Below, one piece after another: positions 21,600-32,500 of a stretch of DNA of 64,000 nucleotides (the first letter of the stretch is position 1; every line of letters starts with the position of its first letter). The stretch is from assembly GCF_003597395.2 (NCBI RefSeq), contig NC_133778.1, positions 17,211,248-17,275,247 on the forward strand, given 5' to 3'. The notes under the pieces are model-generated. The model was not told where the DNA came from and did not search any database. It saw nothing but the letters and a program-made list of their open reading frames with translations. The DNA comes from Chelonoidis abingdonii. Its lineage: Eukaryota > Chordata > Testudines > Testudinidae. The translations under genes and the position numbers were made by a program.

Positions 21600-22514
21600 T
21601 GCCATACATGTAAAGATTACAAATTTACATATGCACAAACAAACTTTACATGATAGATCATGAAATTAATTAGAGCACTTATATTAAAAAAATAATCTAA
21701 AGTGCCTTCATTAGTGCAGTAATGTACGTATGAAACGAGTTATAAAACTCTGTTTTAAAACTCAGGATAGGTGCTGTGTTTGAGAAGGGCAATCTTAACT
21801 CTAATATTTGAGGATATTGGTTTGTTTGGGAAATATTTTTTTAAAAACATATACTTCATATTCTTGAAAGCCACTGCTTTGAATAGTGTTTATAATGTAC
21901 GAGACCATTTTCAATCCAACGGCAAGTAAATTAGGGAAAGATTTAATTGATATATCAGGAGTGAAGAGCAGCAGGCCTGACTATATAAGTAGAAAACAGA
22001 GACATAGTATCATCTCACCATAAGATATTACACAGTCTCTTCTGAGGAGCACAGTCTTCCAAAGGATTTTTAAGGAGTTATTTCAACTGGAACTCATTTT
22101 ATTTGCATGAAGACTTGCTTCCTTAGGGTTTCATCTGCTCCTGCTTACTTTTCACATAAAAGTGTATCTTCTGTACCCAGCATCTTCTTACTAACTGTAA
22201 TTTTTAAATAGTGATGCCTGGGAAATTACAGTTCATCTGTATTGACAAAGTGCCCAAAGACTTAATTAGAGTTAGGGCCCCAGGATGCCACATTCTATAC
22301 AAACATAGAATCCCTGCCCAATGATTTATAAATTTAAGACCCAGATGGTAAATGCCTCCTTATACAGAAGTAGTCCTACTGACTTCAACTGAACTACTCA
22401 TGTGAGTGACTTCTCACTATAATGAGTGATGGGTTCTCTGGATTGCCCTAACTTAAGATGATGCAACAAATAAATTAATAAATAATAGTGGGGGGGGGAG
22501 ATAAGGGCAAAAAT
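21600..22514. other. Intron sequence without recognised gene
   Basis: AT-rich, with homeodomain-like 'taatta' motifs near 21660. A short palindromic-repeat fragment may lie at 22365-22440 ('tagtcctactgacttcaact'). Confidence 0.45.
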
Positions 22515-22712
22515 AACAACTTATATGCTGCCTTTCACCCTATAATCTCAAAGCACTCCACATTAATAAACTTCATAATACCCCTGTAATGAAGGAATTA
22601 TGCTCATCTTATATATAAAGAAATTGAAGGATGTAGCGTCCCAAGGTCAGTCAGTGGCATGGGAGGAATAGAAGCCAAAGTACTGACTCTTAAACTCCTA
22701 TTCTAAATACTC
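22515..22712 (-). mobile_element. MIR-type SINE, minus strand
   Basis: The plus strand carries the reverse of the MIR core and tRNA-like part: 'cccaaggtcagtcagtggc', 'gaatagaagccaaagtactg' and a 'ctcaaagcactccac' end. It is strongly diverged. Confidence 0.6.
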
Positions 22713-23230
22713 TCTCTCCAGGAAAATTTGATTTTCTTACAAATAAAATGGGAATATTTCAATGTCTATAAAATATTACACTTGCATGCATCTTTCTGGG
22801 ATAATACCAAAAGGTGAAGGTAAATCTAAATACATTATAATGCAGTACAGGTGTGCTATTATCCCAACCAAGAACATCTTCTATAATATATTTGGCAATT
22901 TTTCAGCAATAAAATAGGTTGCTAGCCTGGTGAGCTTCTCAGCCGTGGAGCCAAAAAAGCATTCACGTACCAAAATGTTTCAAAATATTCTACTTGATGC
23001 TGAAGGAGAAATACATTCAACATTCAGCGCTGTACTGTCTCTAACTTAGAAATTCAAGCTTTCACCTTGCCAAAAGGATAATGACAGTGGGTTTCTGTCT
23101 AGGATCAGAGAAAAATGTGGAAAATAAAAAAAATTGGGAGGCCTTACTGATAATTTACACTATTTAGACCTAATTATGGTGGCCTTTCAATGAAGAGATG
23201 ATAAACAGAAAAATCACTGGGAGGTACAAA
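22713..23230. other. No recognised feature
   Basis: AT-rich intron sequence without frames or repeats that I can name. Confidence 0.5.
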
Positions 23231-23238
23231 GTCTAAGT

Positions 23239-23559
23239 CAGGGGTCCGCAACCTAGTGCTTCCAGGTGCCATGTCTCCCGCTAGGGCATCTATGTGCGCC
23301 CGCGAACTGGCTGGCAGACAAGTATCCACCAAAAAGCGGCGTCATCAAGAGGCGTCACCACCAAAATAGCTGCCAAAAAGCGGCATCACAAAGAGACATC
23401 TCCACCGAAATGCCACTGATTTTCAGCAGCTTTTCGGTGGCGACGCCTCTTGACGTTACCACTTCTCAGCGGCATTTTGGCAGATGCTTGTCCGCCAGCC
23501 ACGGTCCTCAGTGGCTCGTCGTCTGGCACCCGCCAACCAGAAAAGCTTGGGGACCACTG
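23239..23559 (+). mobile_element. hAT-type MITE, 321 bp
   Basis: It starts CAGGGGTCCGCAACC and ends GCTTGGGGACCACTG. The 8 bp target duplication is GTCTAAGT/GCCTAAGT (23231-23238, 23560-23567). The interior is a chain of short inverted repeats built on 'ccaccgaaatgcc' and 'aaagcggc' motifs. Confidence 0.88.
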
Positions 23560-23567
23560 GCCTAAGT

Positions 23568-24921
23568 AGTGTAAGATGCTTGTGCAAGCATATACAGTAG
23601 ATTGCAAATAGATTTAAAAGATACACAGTTTGTTTACCTGAGAAGACAATCAGCTCTGCTAAAGACTACTTTTAAAAAAAATTAAGTGTGGCAAGTTTTC
23701 AATTTTTAAAAATATTTTTAAATGGCTATAGCACTTCTATACACAACCAGGCTTACTCAGTGGAGACTAAAGTCCTCTAGCCACAGAATATGTACAGCAT
23801 ACACAGTAGGAGTCCACAATTCTCCACCCTGCACTGTGGCTGTGCCTCAGTCATGACCTGAGGTATCAGGTTGTTTCTTCTGTTTGTCTGTTTAATTACC
23901 GGTACTTGTGTTACAGTAGCAAGTAGGGCCCCAGGCAGGATCAGGTCTTGATTATTCAATTACTGTAAAAACATTTAAAATAGAGTATAAACTCTCTGAG
24001 TCATGGACTAAGTTACAATGATAACAGATGACATGATAACAGTGGTCATGCATCCACCACACAAAAATACAAGAATTAAAAGAAACCACCAGCGCATTAC
24101 ACATAAACCAACTGCACAAGTGTCATTACCTTCTGCCAGTCACCGATGTCCTAGGCCTTATTTGCACTGATGACATACAGATTAAAAGCTCTGTACTATA
24201 TCCCGTTACTAATCTTCATGATCCACTCAGTCCCTCACTATGGTTTATGTAATCATTCATCATCAGTGTTTAGTATACAGTAATATATTTTGTTGTTCAT
24301 AAGACATTTGTATTTATGAAATACAGTTTTTCATATAAATGGATGTTGACAAATGATTTAGACCCCAAAGATAATTTAAGTCCTCACAATTTAATATCTA
24401 TAGGAAATGTTTTAATGAAATACTTTGAATTTCAGTTATATAGCTTTCTTGTTTGTTAGACATCCCCCCGCAGCATTCGCAACCCAAGCACTACAGAAAA
24501 GAACCAGAAAATGAAAATTGACTAGACAAATAAGTTAGAACAGCAGAAGGAGTTTTTAAATAATCAGTACTGTCACAAGTGTTACCAGTAAGGACTTTAA
24601 AAAAATATATAAGATCAAATTCTCCTCTTAGTGACACCAGCGTGATCCTAATTATTGCAACTGGGTTATACCAGTACAATTGGGAAGAGAACACAGCCCA
24701 TTATTTTTATCCTGACAGTATCTCTTTAATTCATATATATCTTCCAAAATAGTCACCTTGTAAACACTTTACTATCAGGAAGAGATTTTTAAAAGAAAAA
24801 AATGCTATTTTAAAAACCTTTCTGCATTGCTCTACTTCTCCTCCGACATACACCTCTCTCATTTTACACACTAATACATCCATAAGCTTTGCATAGTGAT
24901 TCAGCATTTAGAAGGCATTCA
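23568..24921. other. Intron sequence; no gene seen
   Basis: Mostly unique AT-rich sequence. A MITE-like fragment at 24595-24690 has 'gatcaaattctcctcttagt' and 'gggttataccagtaca', pieces of a known palindromic turtle repeat. Confidence 0.45.
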
Positions 24922-25007
24922 GGCCCAATCCCACAGCCAACCATATGGGGAGCTCTCATTCCCATTAACCTCAATGGCAGTTACACAGAGGCTTACAGAA
25001 TCAGGCC
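24922..25007. repeat. Short palindromic MITE
   Basis: Ends 'ggcccaatccca' and 'agaatcaggcc' with 'attaacctcaatgg' in the middle. This is a member of the small palindromic 'gaagtcaatgg' repeat group seen elsewhere in the window (49496, 53716, 54213, 63375). Confidence 0.5.
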
Positions 25008-25960
25008 ATTCATTTCTAGGCACTTCAGTATCAATTACATATAAAAGATGCAATAAAACAATGCTCATAAAACAAGATTTGGGGTCATTCATCTCATTAA
25101 AATGCATAAAAAATCAAACATTTCTTTCCTTAACTAATTAGCACATTTTAAAAAGGCTGCCATGTTTGCCCCCTCGTTATTTACACCTAAATTTTCAATC
25201 CTAAAAATAGACCTCTTGTTTCTGATTTTGAAAATTATTAATTTATCACTTACAATGTGATCACGTCTTTACAATAATTAATGAAAGGCAATTCCTGACC
25301 AGAAGGCCTTCCAAAACAAAACAGACATATAAAAAACAGAATGCAGTGGGAAATCCAAAGGTGCATATAACTTGCTTATTTGTCATTATAATATTTGGGA
25401 AAGGATTTTAAAAACCCACTCATTTCATGTGGTAAGGGCAGCATTTTGGCAAACTGTGATTGGGAAATTATGCATTTTTAGTGCATTTTTGTGCTGTCCT
25501 CCATGATACAAATACACAGGAGGAGGAAATAAACAAAATGTTGAGGGAGGAATTGTTGGTGGAGTGGGCGGAGTAAATGAAAAGAAGAGGATAGGTATGG
25601 AACAAGGTACAAAATATAAGCTCAACTGGAACTGCCAGCACCTTGGAAGTACAGCTGAGCAATTTAAACATAATGCAATGCACAAGGGAGAATCCAGTAA
25701 AAGCACAGTCAATCCCTTTGCTATGTGAAAGGGTCAAAGCAGTGGAAGTTCAGCTCCAAAAGGGCAAAAACCCATCAAGGAAGAGAGCCAACAAGACATG
25801 TTCTGCTTGACCGCCAAGCTTACAGAAACTCCCCTGTAAGAATATTGCATAATGGGGCCAGTCATGTCAAAGTGGCACAGCTGAGTGGAAACGAGAGCCA
25901 CTCTACACAGTACTCAGCCCTGAGCATACCCATTGAAATTAATGCTACCAAGATCAGCAC
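25008..25960. other. No recognised feature
   Basis: AT-rich intron sequence. The two overlapping minus frames at 25425-25737 have no recognisable domain. Confidence 0.5.
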
Positions 25961-25963
25961 TAA

Positions 25964-26257
25964 CACCCCGTCTAGACTACGCGCCGTATCGGCGCGTTAA
26001 AATCGATTGCTCGGGGATCAATATATCGCGTCTGATCTGGACGGGATATATCGATCCCAGAGCACGCTTAGATCGATTCCGGAACTCCACCAAAACAAAC
26101 GGAGTTCCGGAATCGACATGGCGAGCCTCGCACATCTATCCCGCGCGGTGAAGACGGGTAAGTAAATCGATTTTAGATATTCGATTTCAGCTACGCTATT
26201 CTCGTAGCTGAAATTGCGTATCTAAAATCGATTTTCGCGCGTAGTGTAGACGTGGCC
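25964..26257 (+). mobile_element. Harbinger MITE made of serial hairpins, 294 bp
   Basis: It is flanked by TAA on both sides (25961-25963, 26258-26260). The ends are CACCCCGTCTAGACTACGCG and, inverted, GGCCACGTCTACACTACGCG. Three internal inverted repeats stand in series: 'gatcaatatatcgcgtc' with 'gacgggatatatcgatc', 'attccggaactcc' with 'ggagttccggaat', and 'aaaatcgattttagatattc' type arms around 'cgtagctgaa' (26165-26235). It is much richer in CpG than its surroundings, which suggests a young copy. Confidence 0.88.
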
Positions 26258-26294
26258 TAACTCCTGCAGAGCTCTGCCCCATCAACAGTTTCTT

Positions 26295-26662
26295 CACTGG
26301 GGATTCTCAAACTTCATTGCATCGCAAGCCTCTTCTGATAACAAAACTTACTACATGACCCCAGGAGAGGGGACTGAAGCCTGAGCCTACCCAAGCCCCA
26401 CCACCGGAGGTGGATGGGCAAAGCCCAAGGGCTTTAGCGCTAGGTGAGGGGCCTGTAACCTGAGCCCCACCACTCAGAGCTGAAGCCAAAGCCTGAGCCC
26501 AGCTGCCCAGGGCTGAAGCCCTCAGACTTTGGCTTCGACCCAGGACAGTGAGGCTTGGGCTTCAGCTTCTGCCCCAGCAAGTCTAATGCCAGCCCTGGAA
26601 ACCCCATTAAAATGGGGTCACAACCCACTTTGGGGTCCCGACCCACAGTTTGAGAACCACTG
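26295..26662 (+). mobile_element. hAT-type MITE, about 368 bp
   Basis: The left end 'cactggggattctcaaact' and right end 'agtttgagaaccactg' are the inverted ends of a hAT (Charlie-like) family. The interior is rich in 'agcc' repeats. The flanks do not give a clean 8 bp duplication, so the left end may be degraded. Confidence 0.75.
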
Positions 26663-26670
26663 TTCTATAC

Positions 26671-27971
26671 AAACCTGAGGTGGAGACTAGGGCACAGGGA
26701 GGTAAGGAATGACATCAAAACTCCTTAAAAAATAATATACATGGATAAGTAACATAGGAGAGACTGGTAAAGTGACTGGATGTGTGGGCACCCCAAGACC
26801 TGCAAAATTTCCCCACAAATCTCAGATCAACTACATTATTCCCAGACCTACATCCTCAAATCTTTCTGGAGGCCTGCAAATACTTTATTCCCCACACTCC
26901 ACCACCCTGAATTTCCACCTTAGGTTTTCCCTTTCTGCAAGAAGTCAGAAGAGAAAAGAGCAAGACCACTCTTATCAGTAAATTTGGAAGATACTAAGGA
27001 AAGAAAATAAAGAATTTCTAATGAGCAACTACATAAAGGAAATATATTTCCATAGAAATCTAGAAAAGCAATACATGAAGTCAAAGATAGGCAACGATTA
27101 CAATACAAAGAACTTTACCAAATTTTGTTTATATAATAATTTTCTTAAAGAGGAGCTGGACAAATGGATAAATGTAGATACCTCTGGAAATTGTTCAGAA
27201 TCCAGCATCAAAGAAATGTGTAGATGAAATATTTTTTCTATGTGCTAGTGCCAGATACCTCTGGAAATTGTTCAGAATCCAGCATCAAAGAAATGTGTAG
27301 ATGAAATATTTTTTCTATGTGCTAGTGCTACCACTCCTTTTGGGAAACATGCCATATTATTCCCTACCATTTATCATTTTGTGAAATACTTCAAATTTCC
27401 TCTCCCTCTACTTCCACCCTCCCTAACCTCCCACACACACACCCATACACCACAACCCCATGAGTCCACACTTTGGAAAATGACATTTCAGTCCTGTGAG
27501 ATACTGTGATGTCATTTCTGCAAGTAGCCTAGTAGGAAAATGAGGCTAACTGAACAGAATTCCAGCAATGGACTCACTTTTCTATAGTACTCTAGAATAT
27601 TGCTAGAAATGGCATGAGTATCCATCAGCACCTGCCAGAATCTTGTATTTCTGTGCTGAACTACCTAGTAAGCACGTCCCTCCTCATTAAACCATAATTA
27701 GAGACTCAGAATAATTTTAAATGAGGCCCAAATGATATTATTTATAATTAGCTCAAAATTACCACAAGCTATAAAATGTTATACAATGCAAGTCAAAATA
27801 TTAACAAATTCACAGTCATTTATTTAAATAACATCAAGCATAGGGAATTTGTTTGATCTTAATAGAAATCTAATCTAATTCAATAGGAACACCAATGCAC
27901 CAGAGTCTCATAGCAGTATTCTATACACGGATCCAACTTTTCATGATAAGAACAGAGACATTGATCTCTTC
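26671..27971. other. Intron sequence with a tandem duplication
   Basis: No gene seen. It contains the duplication at 27176-27329 and a block (about 27680-27850) dense in 'taatta'-type motifs that may be conserved non-coding sequence. Confidence 0.45.
27176..27329 (+). repeat. Tandem duplication, 77 bp period, two copies
   Basis: Copy 1 begins at 27176 and copy 2 at 27253, both with 'agatacctctggaaattgtt'. They are identical for the first 76 positions; only the last base differs (c/t). The event is recent, polymorphic or an assembly artefact. Confidence 0.92.
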
Positions 27972-28405
27972 TTTCACAGATTCATAGACTTAAGGTCAGA
28001 AGGGACCATTATGGTCATCTAGTCTGAACTTTTGCACAATGCAGGCCACAGAATGTCAGCCACCCACTCCTGGAACAAACTCCTAACCTATGTCTGAGTT
28101 ACTGAAGTCCTCAAATCGTGGTTTAAAGACCTCAAGGTGCAGAGAATCCTCCAGCAGGTGACCCGTGCCCCATGGTGCGGAGGAACGGGAAAACCTCCAG
28201 GGCCTCTGCCAATCTGCCCTGGAGGAAAATTCCTTCCCGACCCCAAATATGGCGATCAGTTAAACCCCGACCATGTGGGCAAGACTCACCAGCCAGCACC
28301 CAGGAAAGAATTCTCAGATCCCTCCCCATCTAATATGCCATCACAGACCATTGGGCACAAATCCTCTTCAGCTTCCAAAATGTTATCTTTTTATGCAGAA
28401 TCCAT
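27972..28405 (-). mobile_element. CR1 LINE 3' end
   Basis: It contains the reverse of the CR1 3' region: 'cagattcatagacttaaggt', 'agggaccattatggtcatct', 'ttccttcccgaccccaaata' and 'gtgggcaagactcaccagcc'. The open plus frame at 28137-28475 is a by-product. Confidence 0.88.
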
Positions 28406-29207
28406 GGGCAGGAGTAAAATTCCTTCACCCTTTTTCAATGGAAAAGCATTTTTCAAGTACTATAAAATGGCTTGAGAGAGCTATTTTGAGGTATATTTAC
28501 TTCTAGACCTGATCATTACACAAAACCAATACCATATTCCTAAATCACACACCAGTTCAGCCACACTTCTACTGACCAGCTCAGGTTTATAAATCTGTAT
28601 CAGCATAAGGTAAATATTAAAGTAACAATTTTTTTCAATTTGTAATTATAAAAGTGTTCAGTTTCTGACTAAAGTCTAAAGACTAAAGACTAAAGAAAAC
28701 TGGCAACTTTTATAATTATTGTTAATATGCATGCATTAGCAGGAAACCAGAATTTAGTTCATTTAGCAACACTTTGAGTTAAATGGTCTCATGTTTAAAA
28801 ACAAGGCAAAGGCCACAAATATTTGAGTAGTCTAGCATAATTTTAAAGAGTATTTTGCTGTGTACAGTATTACAATTCAGATTAAGTCAAACCAATGTGA
28901 TCTATATTGGGATTATAGACCAAAAAATTGCTGAATTGTGATCCAATTCCATAACTTCCCTGAAATACCAGGATTAGGGATATAAATCTAGAATTTCAAA
29001 TCAGGCCTATCTTACATTTCCAGAATTATTTTTTTTTTTAGTGGAAAAGTATTCTAGATTAATTGGGGGTGGGTTCTTTCACTTCTAAAAGTGGTGCAAT
29101 GACCTCGAAGTCTTGGGGTCCTGCTAAATAAATATTCTAAAGTAATACAATTCCACAACAGATACTATTACTTTAAAGCTACTGTACATCGTCTCTTTTG
29201 TCTCTAC
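28406..29207 (-). other. Start of ADAM23 intron 2
   Basis: AT-rich intron that follows the exon 2 donor at 29207-29206. No repeat is recognised. Intron 2 continues to the left window edge, because I found no third exon. Confidence 0.6.
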
Positions 29208-29434
29208 CTTGTTGTGTTTCTGCTGGTGTCTTGCCCTAGTGTCCAGGATATGGTAAGGGCTTTCAGAGTCTCTGTTGATATAATAGACCAGTCTTGAAGG
29301 CAGTGTGATTTCTTTCTGGCTTTCATTGCTCTGGCTGTTATTCTTACTGCTACTGCTGTTACTTTGTAGAAATGTATTCTCTTTAACTGACAGTGCTCCT
29401 GCTATTCCTCCTGCAGTTTCGTTCCAATGCAGAG
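29208..29434 (-). CDS. ADAM23: ADAM23 exon 2 (start of the prodomain)
   Basis: The minus strand shows a clear acceptor (a run of T, then CCTCAG, at 29446-29435), 227 coding bases, and a donor AAG|GTAGAG at 29207. The exon begins with two bases that complete a split codon from exon 1 and ends on a codon boundary. The 75 codons read LHWNET..., several N-glycosylation sequons (NET, NSS, NES), then 'KEITLPSRLVYYINRDSESP' and 'ARHQQKHNK'. I recognise this as the N-terminal prodomain of ADAM23, a catalytically inactive, mainly neuronal membrane ADAM that binds LGI1 and integrins. The ATG at 29459 lies in the intron and is not a start. The prodomain is normally removed by a furin-type protease. Confidence 0.95.
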
Positions 29435-30567
29435 CTGAGGAAAAAAAATAGTCTGCCATAAACTAAAGTGCAGAATGTGTCTCTTTCCATAAAATGAAGG
29501 TAGAGATATGTTTTGCTGTATTCCAGTGTATTATTCGCTTAAACAGAAATAATAGGCTGCTCATTAATGCAGTATGTTTGATTTATTTGTACACTTTAAA
29601 CATTTTTCTGCTATCATGTATTATTTAAATTCATGTATATTTTCCACATGCAATCTCGGATGTTGAGTATTTTAAAGCCTTTCATCTTGGGGGAAGGGAT
29701 GGGGAAATCTCCTAATAGACATGCAGTCCTCCCTTACTTCTCTGTGCTGACTGTACACGGGCACACTGTGCTGTAGTGAACCATGTATACATCTGTGAAA
29801 CTGGTGGGAACATTCCCCACATTCCTAAGACAACCTGAGTCCTGAGTTTATGTGCACTGAATGTTAATCAATTCCCTTTACATAATGGCCACTTTTCCCT
29901 ATTCTTGTAACTTTGAGAATGCCAAGAGCACTTTTAGCAGGCAGCATTCCAGGGTTTTCCTGCTCAAATCCCCGTTTCCTTTCTGTTCATTTTCAAGGTA
30001 TCTGGCATCAATCAATCTGGCAAGCAATATAATAGCAGTAATAATAATAATGGCCTATTGGAAACAATTGCGTCCAGCATTCTGCATTTCATTTAAATGC
30101 AGCTCAAAGGAAACCAAACCTTCAAAAACATATTGTATTTTCAGATATGTTCTTCCCACAAACATCACAAAATACCCTCCCAAACATTTTTTGTTTCAGC
30201 TTCATCAAAGCATTTTATACATACCCTCCCCCCCACCCATTGAATACAGGCTTTAAAGAGGATTTTAACCCATTACTGCTTGGTATTTTTAAAATGCACA
30301 AATATGGATACACACCCCATATTTGGAAATATGACAATGTCATATGGGGAGATACGACAATTACTATTAAATGCAGAAAATAAGTGACAGAAGATTATTG
30401 GGGTGGGTGAAATGGATGGATGGACAGATCTCTCTTGCACACCCACACACCTGTCTCTCACACACACAGAGGGACAGATCTCTCACACACACACAACTCT
30501 TACACACACACACACACCCTGTGTCCCCTGTGCCGGCTGCCAGCGCCAAGGGCAGCTTTCTACCCAC
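29435..30567 (-). other. ADAM23: ADAM23 intron 1
   Basis: A 1,133 bp GT-AG intron. The donor is ACCG|GTGGGT (30567 downward) and the acceptor CAG at 29435. Close to the donor it holds a CA/GT-rich microsatellite (30437-30521). It has a short AAT repeat near 30035 and otherwise unique AT-rich sequence. Confidence 0.88.
30437..30521. repeat. CA/GT microsatellite cluster
   Basis: Three runs of (CA)n, separated by 'gagggacagatctct' type spacers, lie 45-130 bases inside intron 1 from the exon 1 donor. In the transcript they read as GU-rich. Confidence 0.85.
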
Positions 30568-30739
30568 CGGTGGCTGCAGCAGCCCCCCAGGGCTGGGGCC
30601 AGGCGGGGCCGGAGAGGAGCAGCAGCCCCAGCAGCAGTTGGAGGCGGCACGGCGGCCGGAGCCTCAGGCAGGAGGCGGCTTCGCTGAGGCTGCGGCAGGA
30701 GAGGGGCTGCCGCAGGGCGCTGCTGCCAGGAGGCTTCAT
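30568..30739 (-). CDS. ADAM23: ADAM23 exon 1, coding part (signal peptide)
   Basis: The start ATG is at 30739-30737 with G at -3. The exon encodes 57 full codons plus one base and ends at the donor ACCG|GTGGGT. The product starts MKPPGSS, as I recall for mammalian ADAM23. A basic Cys/Arg-rich stretch follows, then a hydrophobic core at residues 33-44 (LQLLLGLLLLSG) and a Pro/Trp/Ala-rich tail, so this is a secretory signal peptide. The leftover G joins CT of exon 2 to give Ala. The frame is open through both exons, which supports both splice choices. An upstream out-of-frame ATG lies 7 bases before this start. The transcription start is not known; the 5' untranslated part lies in the CpG island. 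Confidence 0.94.
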
Positions 30740-31425
30740 GGCTCATAGCTCCCGGGGCACCGCTCTGACGGGGACTGGGGGCGGCCGCAGCCAAGGAGCC
30801 GGGGACGGGGCTGCCCCTCTGCGGCGCGGATCACAGCCGCACCGCCGCCCTCATGCTGCCCCGCGGGGAGTGTCTCTGGCGCTGTCCGCAGGGGGCGCGG
30901 CACCACCTCCCCTCACCACAGGTTCCAGCAGCAGCTTCCACCGCGGCACCAGCTCGTCTGGCTCCCTCCTCGCCGCTCGGCCGCTAAGGGCTCTCGCTGC
31001 TGACTGGGCGCGCGCGGCTCCGTCCCCCTCTACCCACCCATCCATCGCTAGCGCGCGCACGGCACCTGCTCCTCCCCGCTCTTCCCCATCCCCGGCGCGC
31101 GCCCGCACCTCCTCCTCCATCGCTCGTTCGCCTCTGACTGTGTTGCGGCCCGCGCGCCCCAGCCCCGCTCCCCTCCCCACAGGCGCACGCGCCGGGAAGA
31201 GGCGAGAGGGTCTCCGGCGCAGAGATGAGGAAGAGCGCGCGCGAGAGACAGTGGCCCCTGGCGCTGGCTGACGAGGCGGGCGGGGGCGCGTGCTTCTTCC
31301 GTGCAAATGCAGCAGCAGCGGCGGAGTCATGCAGCAGCCCGGCCGCACAGAGCGCCGAGCCCCTGCCCCTCAAACCTCCCCGACCCCGGTCCCTGCTGCA
31401 CGAGCGGGCAGAGGGGCGTCCCCCC
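30740..31425 (-). promoter_or_regulatory. CpG island with presumed ADAM23 promoter and 5' UTR
   Basis: From about 30530 to 31425 the sequence is very GC-rich and dense in CpG, unlike the AT-rich surroundings. It covers exon 1 and the DNA just upstream on the minus strand. GC boxes are seen at 31275-31290 ('gaggcgggcgggggcg') and several 'gcgcgc' runs at 31010-31240. No TATA box is obvious, in keeping with a CpG-island promoter with dispersed starts. The long frames on both strands here are a by-product of high GC. Confidence 0.85.
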
Positions 31426-31445
31426 CCCCCACACACACACACACC
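31426..31445. repeat. Short C-run and CA repeat
   Basis: Ten or so C residues run into (AC)n at the outer edge of the CpG island. Confidence 0.8.
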
Positions 31446-31667
31446 GGAACGGGCACCTCTGCCTCGGCTCCGCAGAGCTCTGCCTGCCTGTCTCTTGCCA
31501 GTGGCTCACAACACGGATTTACTGGTTGCTTTGCGAAAGCCTGAACGCTGGACTAAGAATCAAATTGGACTCCAAGTTCTACTTATTAAAATAAATGCAA
31601 TGGGCCATCTTCTTATCCTGCGGTGTAAACAGAAATGCTCATTCTAACCGCTTAAGGAATTGTTAGG

Positions 31668-31740
31668 CAGAAGTTGTATGGCCTGTGCTATGTAGGTGGT
31701 CAGGCTGGAGGATCACAATGGTCCCTTCTAGAGCCAAGCC
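31668..31740 (+). mobile_element. CR1 LINE 3' tail, short fragment
   Basis: The text 'gtgctatgtaggtggtcagg' and 'ggatcacaatggtcccttct' is the last part of a CR1 in plus orientation, diverged. Confidence 0.65.
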
Positions 31741-32329
31741 AACTCATGTTTCAGAATTTCAGATTTGCATGACCTGGGTTCTTTCTTCGTTGCAATGAAA
31801 CCAAATTTGCTAAATATTCTTGGCGAATTCAACATTTGCAGAAACAATGGATCATGGCATTTCCAAAAACAAAATATGAAATTGACATTCTTGTCTGTTT
31901 CACTGAGCCACTGCTGGAGTTCCCAGGATCTGCAGTTTCAGGGTATGACCACTATGGGGCTTACCCTGGGACCAGGGAGGCTACGGCTTCCCAGCTCTCT
32001 GGGCTCCCTAAGTCCTGATGCAGAGCTGTGGGTGTTGACTTGACTAGAGGTAGCAAAACATATCACTTCTGTGAATTGGCATCTCAGACCAGCTCTAGTC
32101 TTCAGTCACAAAAAATATACCAGGAAAGGCCTCAAATCAAATTGTTTACTGCACCCGTGTATCCAGCTAATTGACTTCAATGGATTTCTGGGCCATTGCA
32201 AAGGTACATGCAGTACAACTTGAAAATTCAGAGCCAAAGAAAGATACTTCTATGGAAGTACAGTCTGAGCAATGACTGCAGTGCTTTGTGCAATGTACTT
32301 TAAAAAAGCTGGATAATTTAATGAAGAAT
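31741..32329. other. Upstream intergenic, no recognised feature
   Basis: No gene or repeat that I can name. The frames at 31765-32043 lack any domain. Confidence 0.5.
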
Positions 32330-32500
32330 ATTAATAAATATATAGCACTTTTTCTCCAAGGATCTGAAAGCACTTTCCAAAAGTGAGCAAGCATAATTAT
32401 CTCCATTTTATAGAAGGGGAAACCAAGGCACAGGACAGTTAAGTAATTTGCATAAGACTACATAGCTAGTCAGTGAGAGAACCAGAATGTTTAATATTTC
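32330..32500 (-). mobile_element. MIR-type SINE, minus strand
   Basis: The plus strand carries the reverse MIR core: 'ctccattttatagaagggga', 'aaccaaggcacaggacagtt', 'aagtaatttgcataagacta' and 'catagctagtcagtgagaga'. Confidence 0.75.

Noticed and set aside
1..29207. Search for ADAM23 exon 3 and later exons on the minus strand
   Set aside because: I looked for sequence that could encode the next prodomain parts and found none. By eye a short diverged exon could be missed, but intron 2 probably extends beyond the window.
29435..29459. ATG at 29459 as a start for the exon 2 reading frame
   Set aside because: It lies in the polypyrimidine and acceptor region of intron 1. Exon 1 supplies the true start with matching phase.
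30420..31271. 283-codon plus-strand frame in the CpG island
   Set aside because: High GC removes stop codons on all frames. The product is low-complexity Ala/Arg/Ser/Pro with a His/Thr-repeat start derived from the CA microsatellite, and the real gene is on the other strand.
30851..31442. Long minus-strand frames upstream of ADAM23 exon 1
   Set aside because: These are GC-driven chance frames in the presumed promoter and 5' UTR; they show no domain or splice support.
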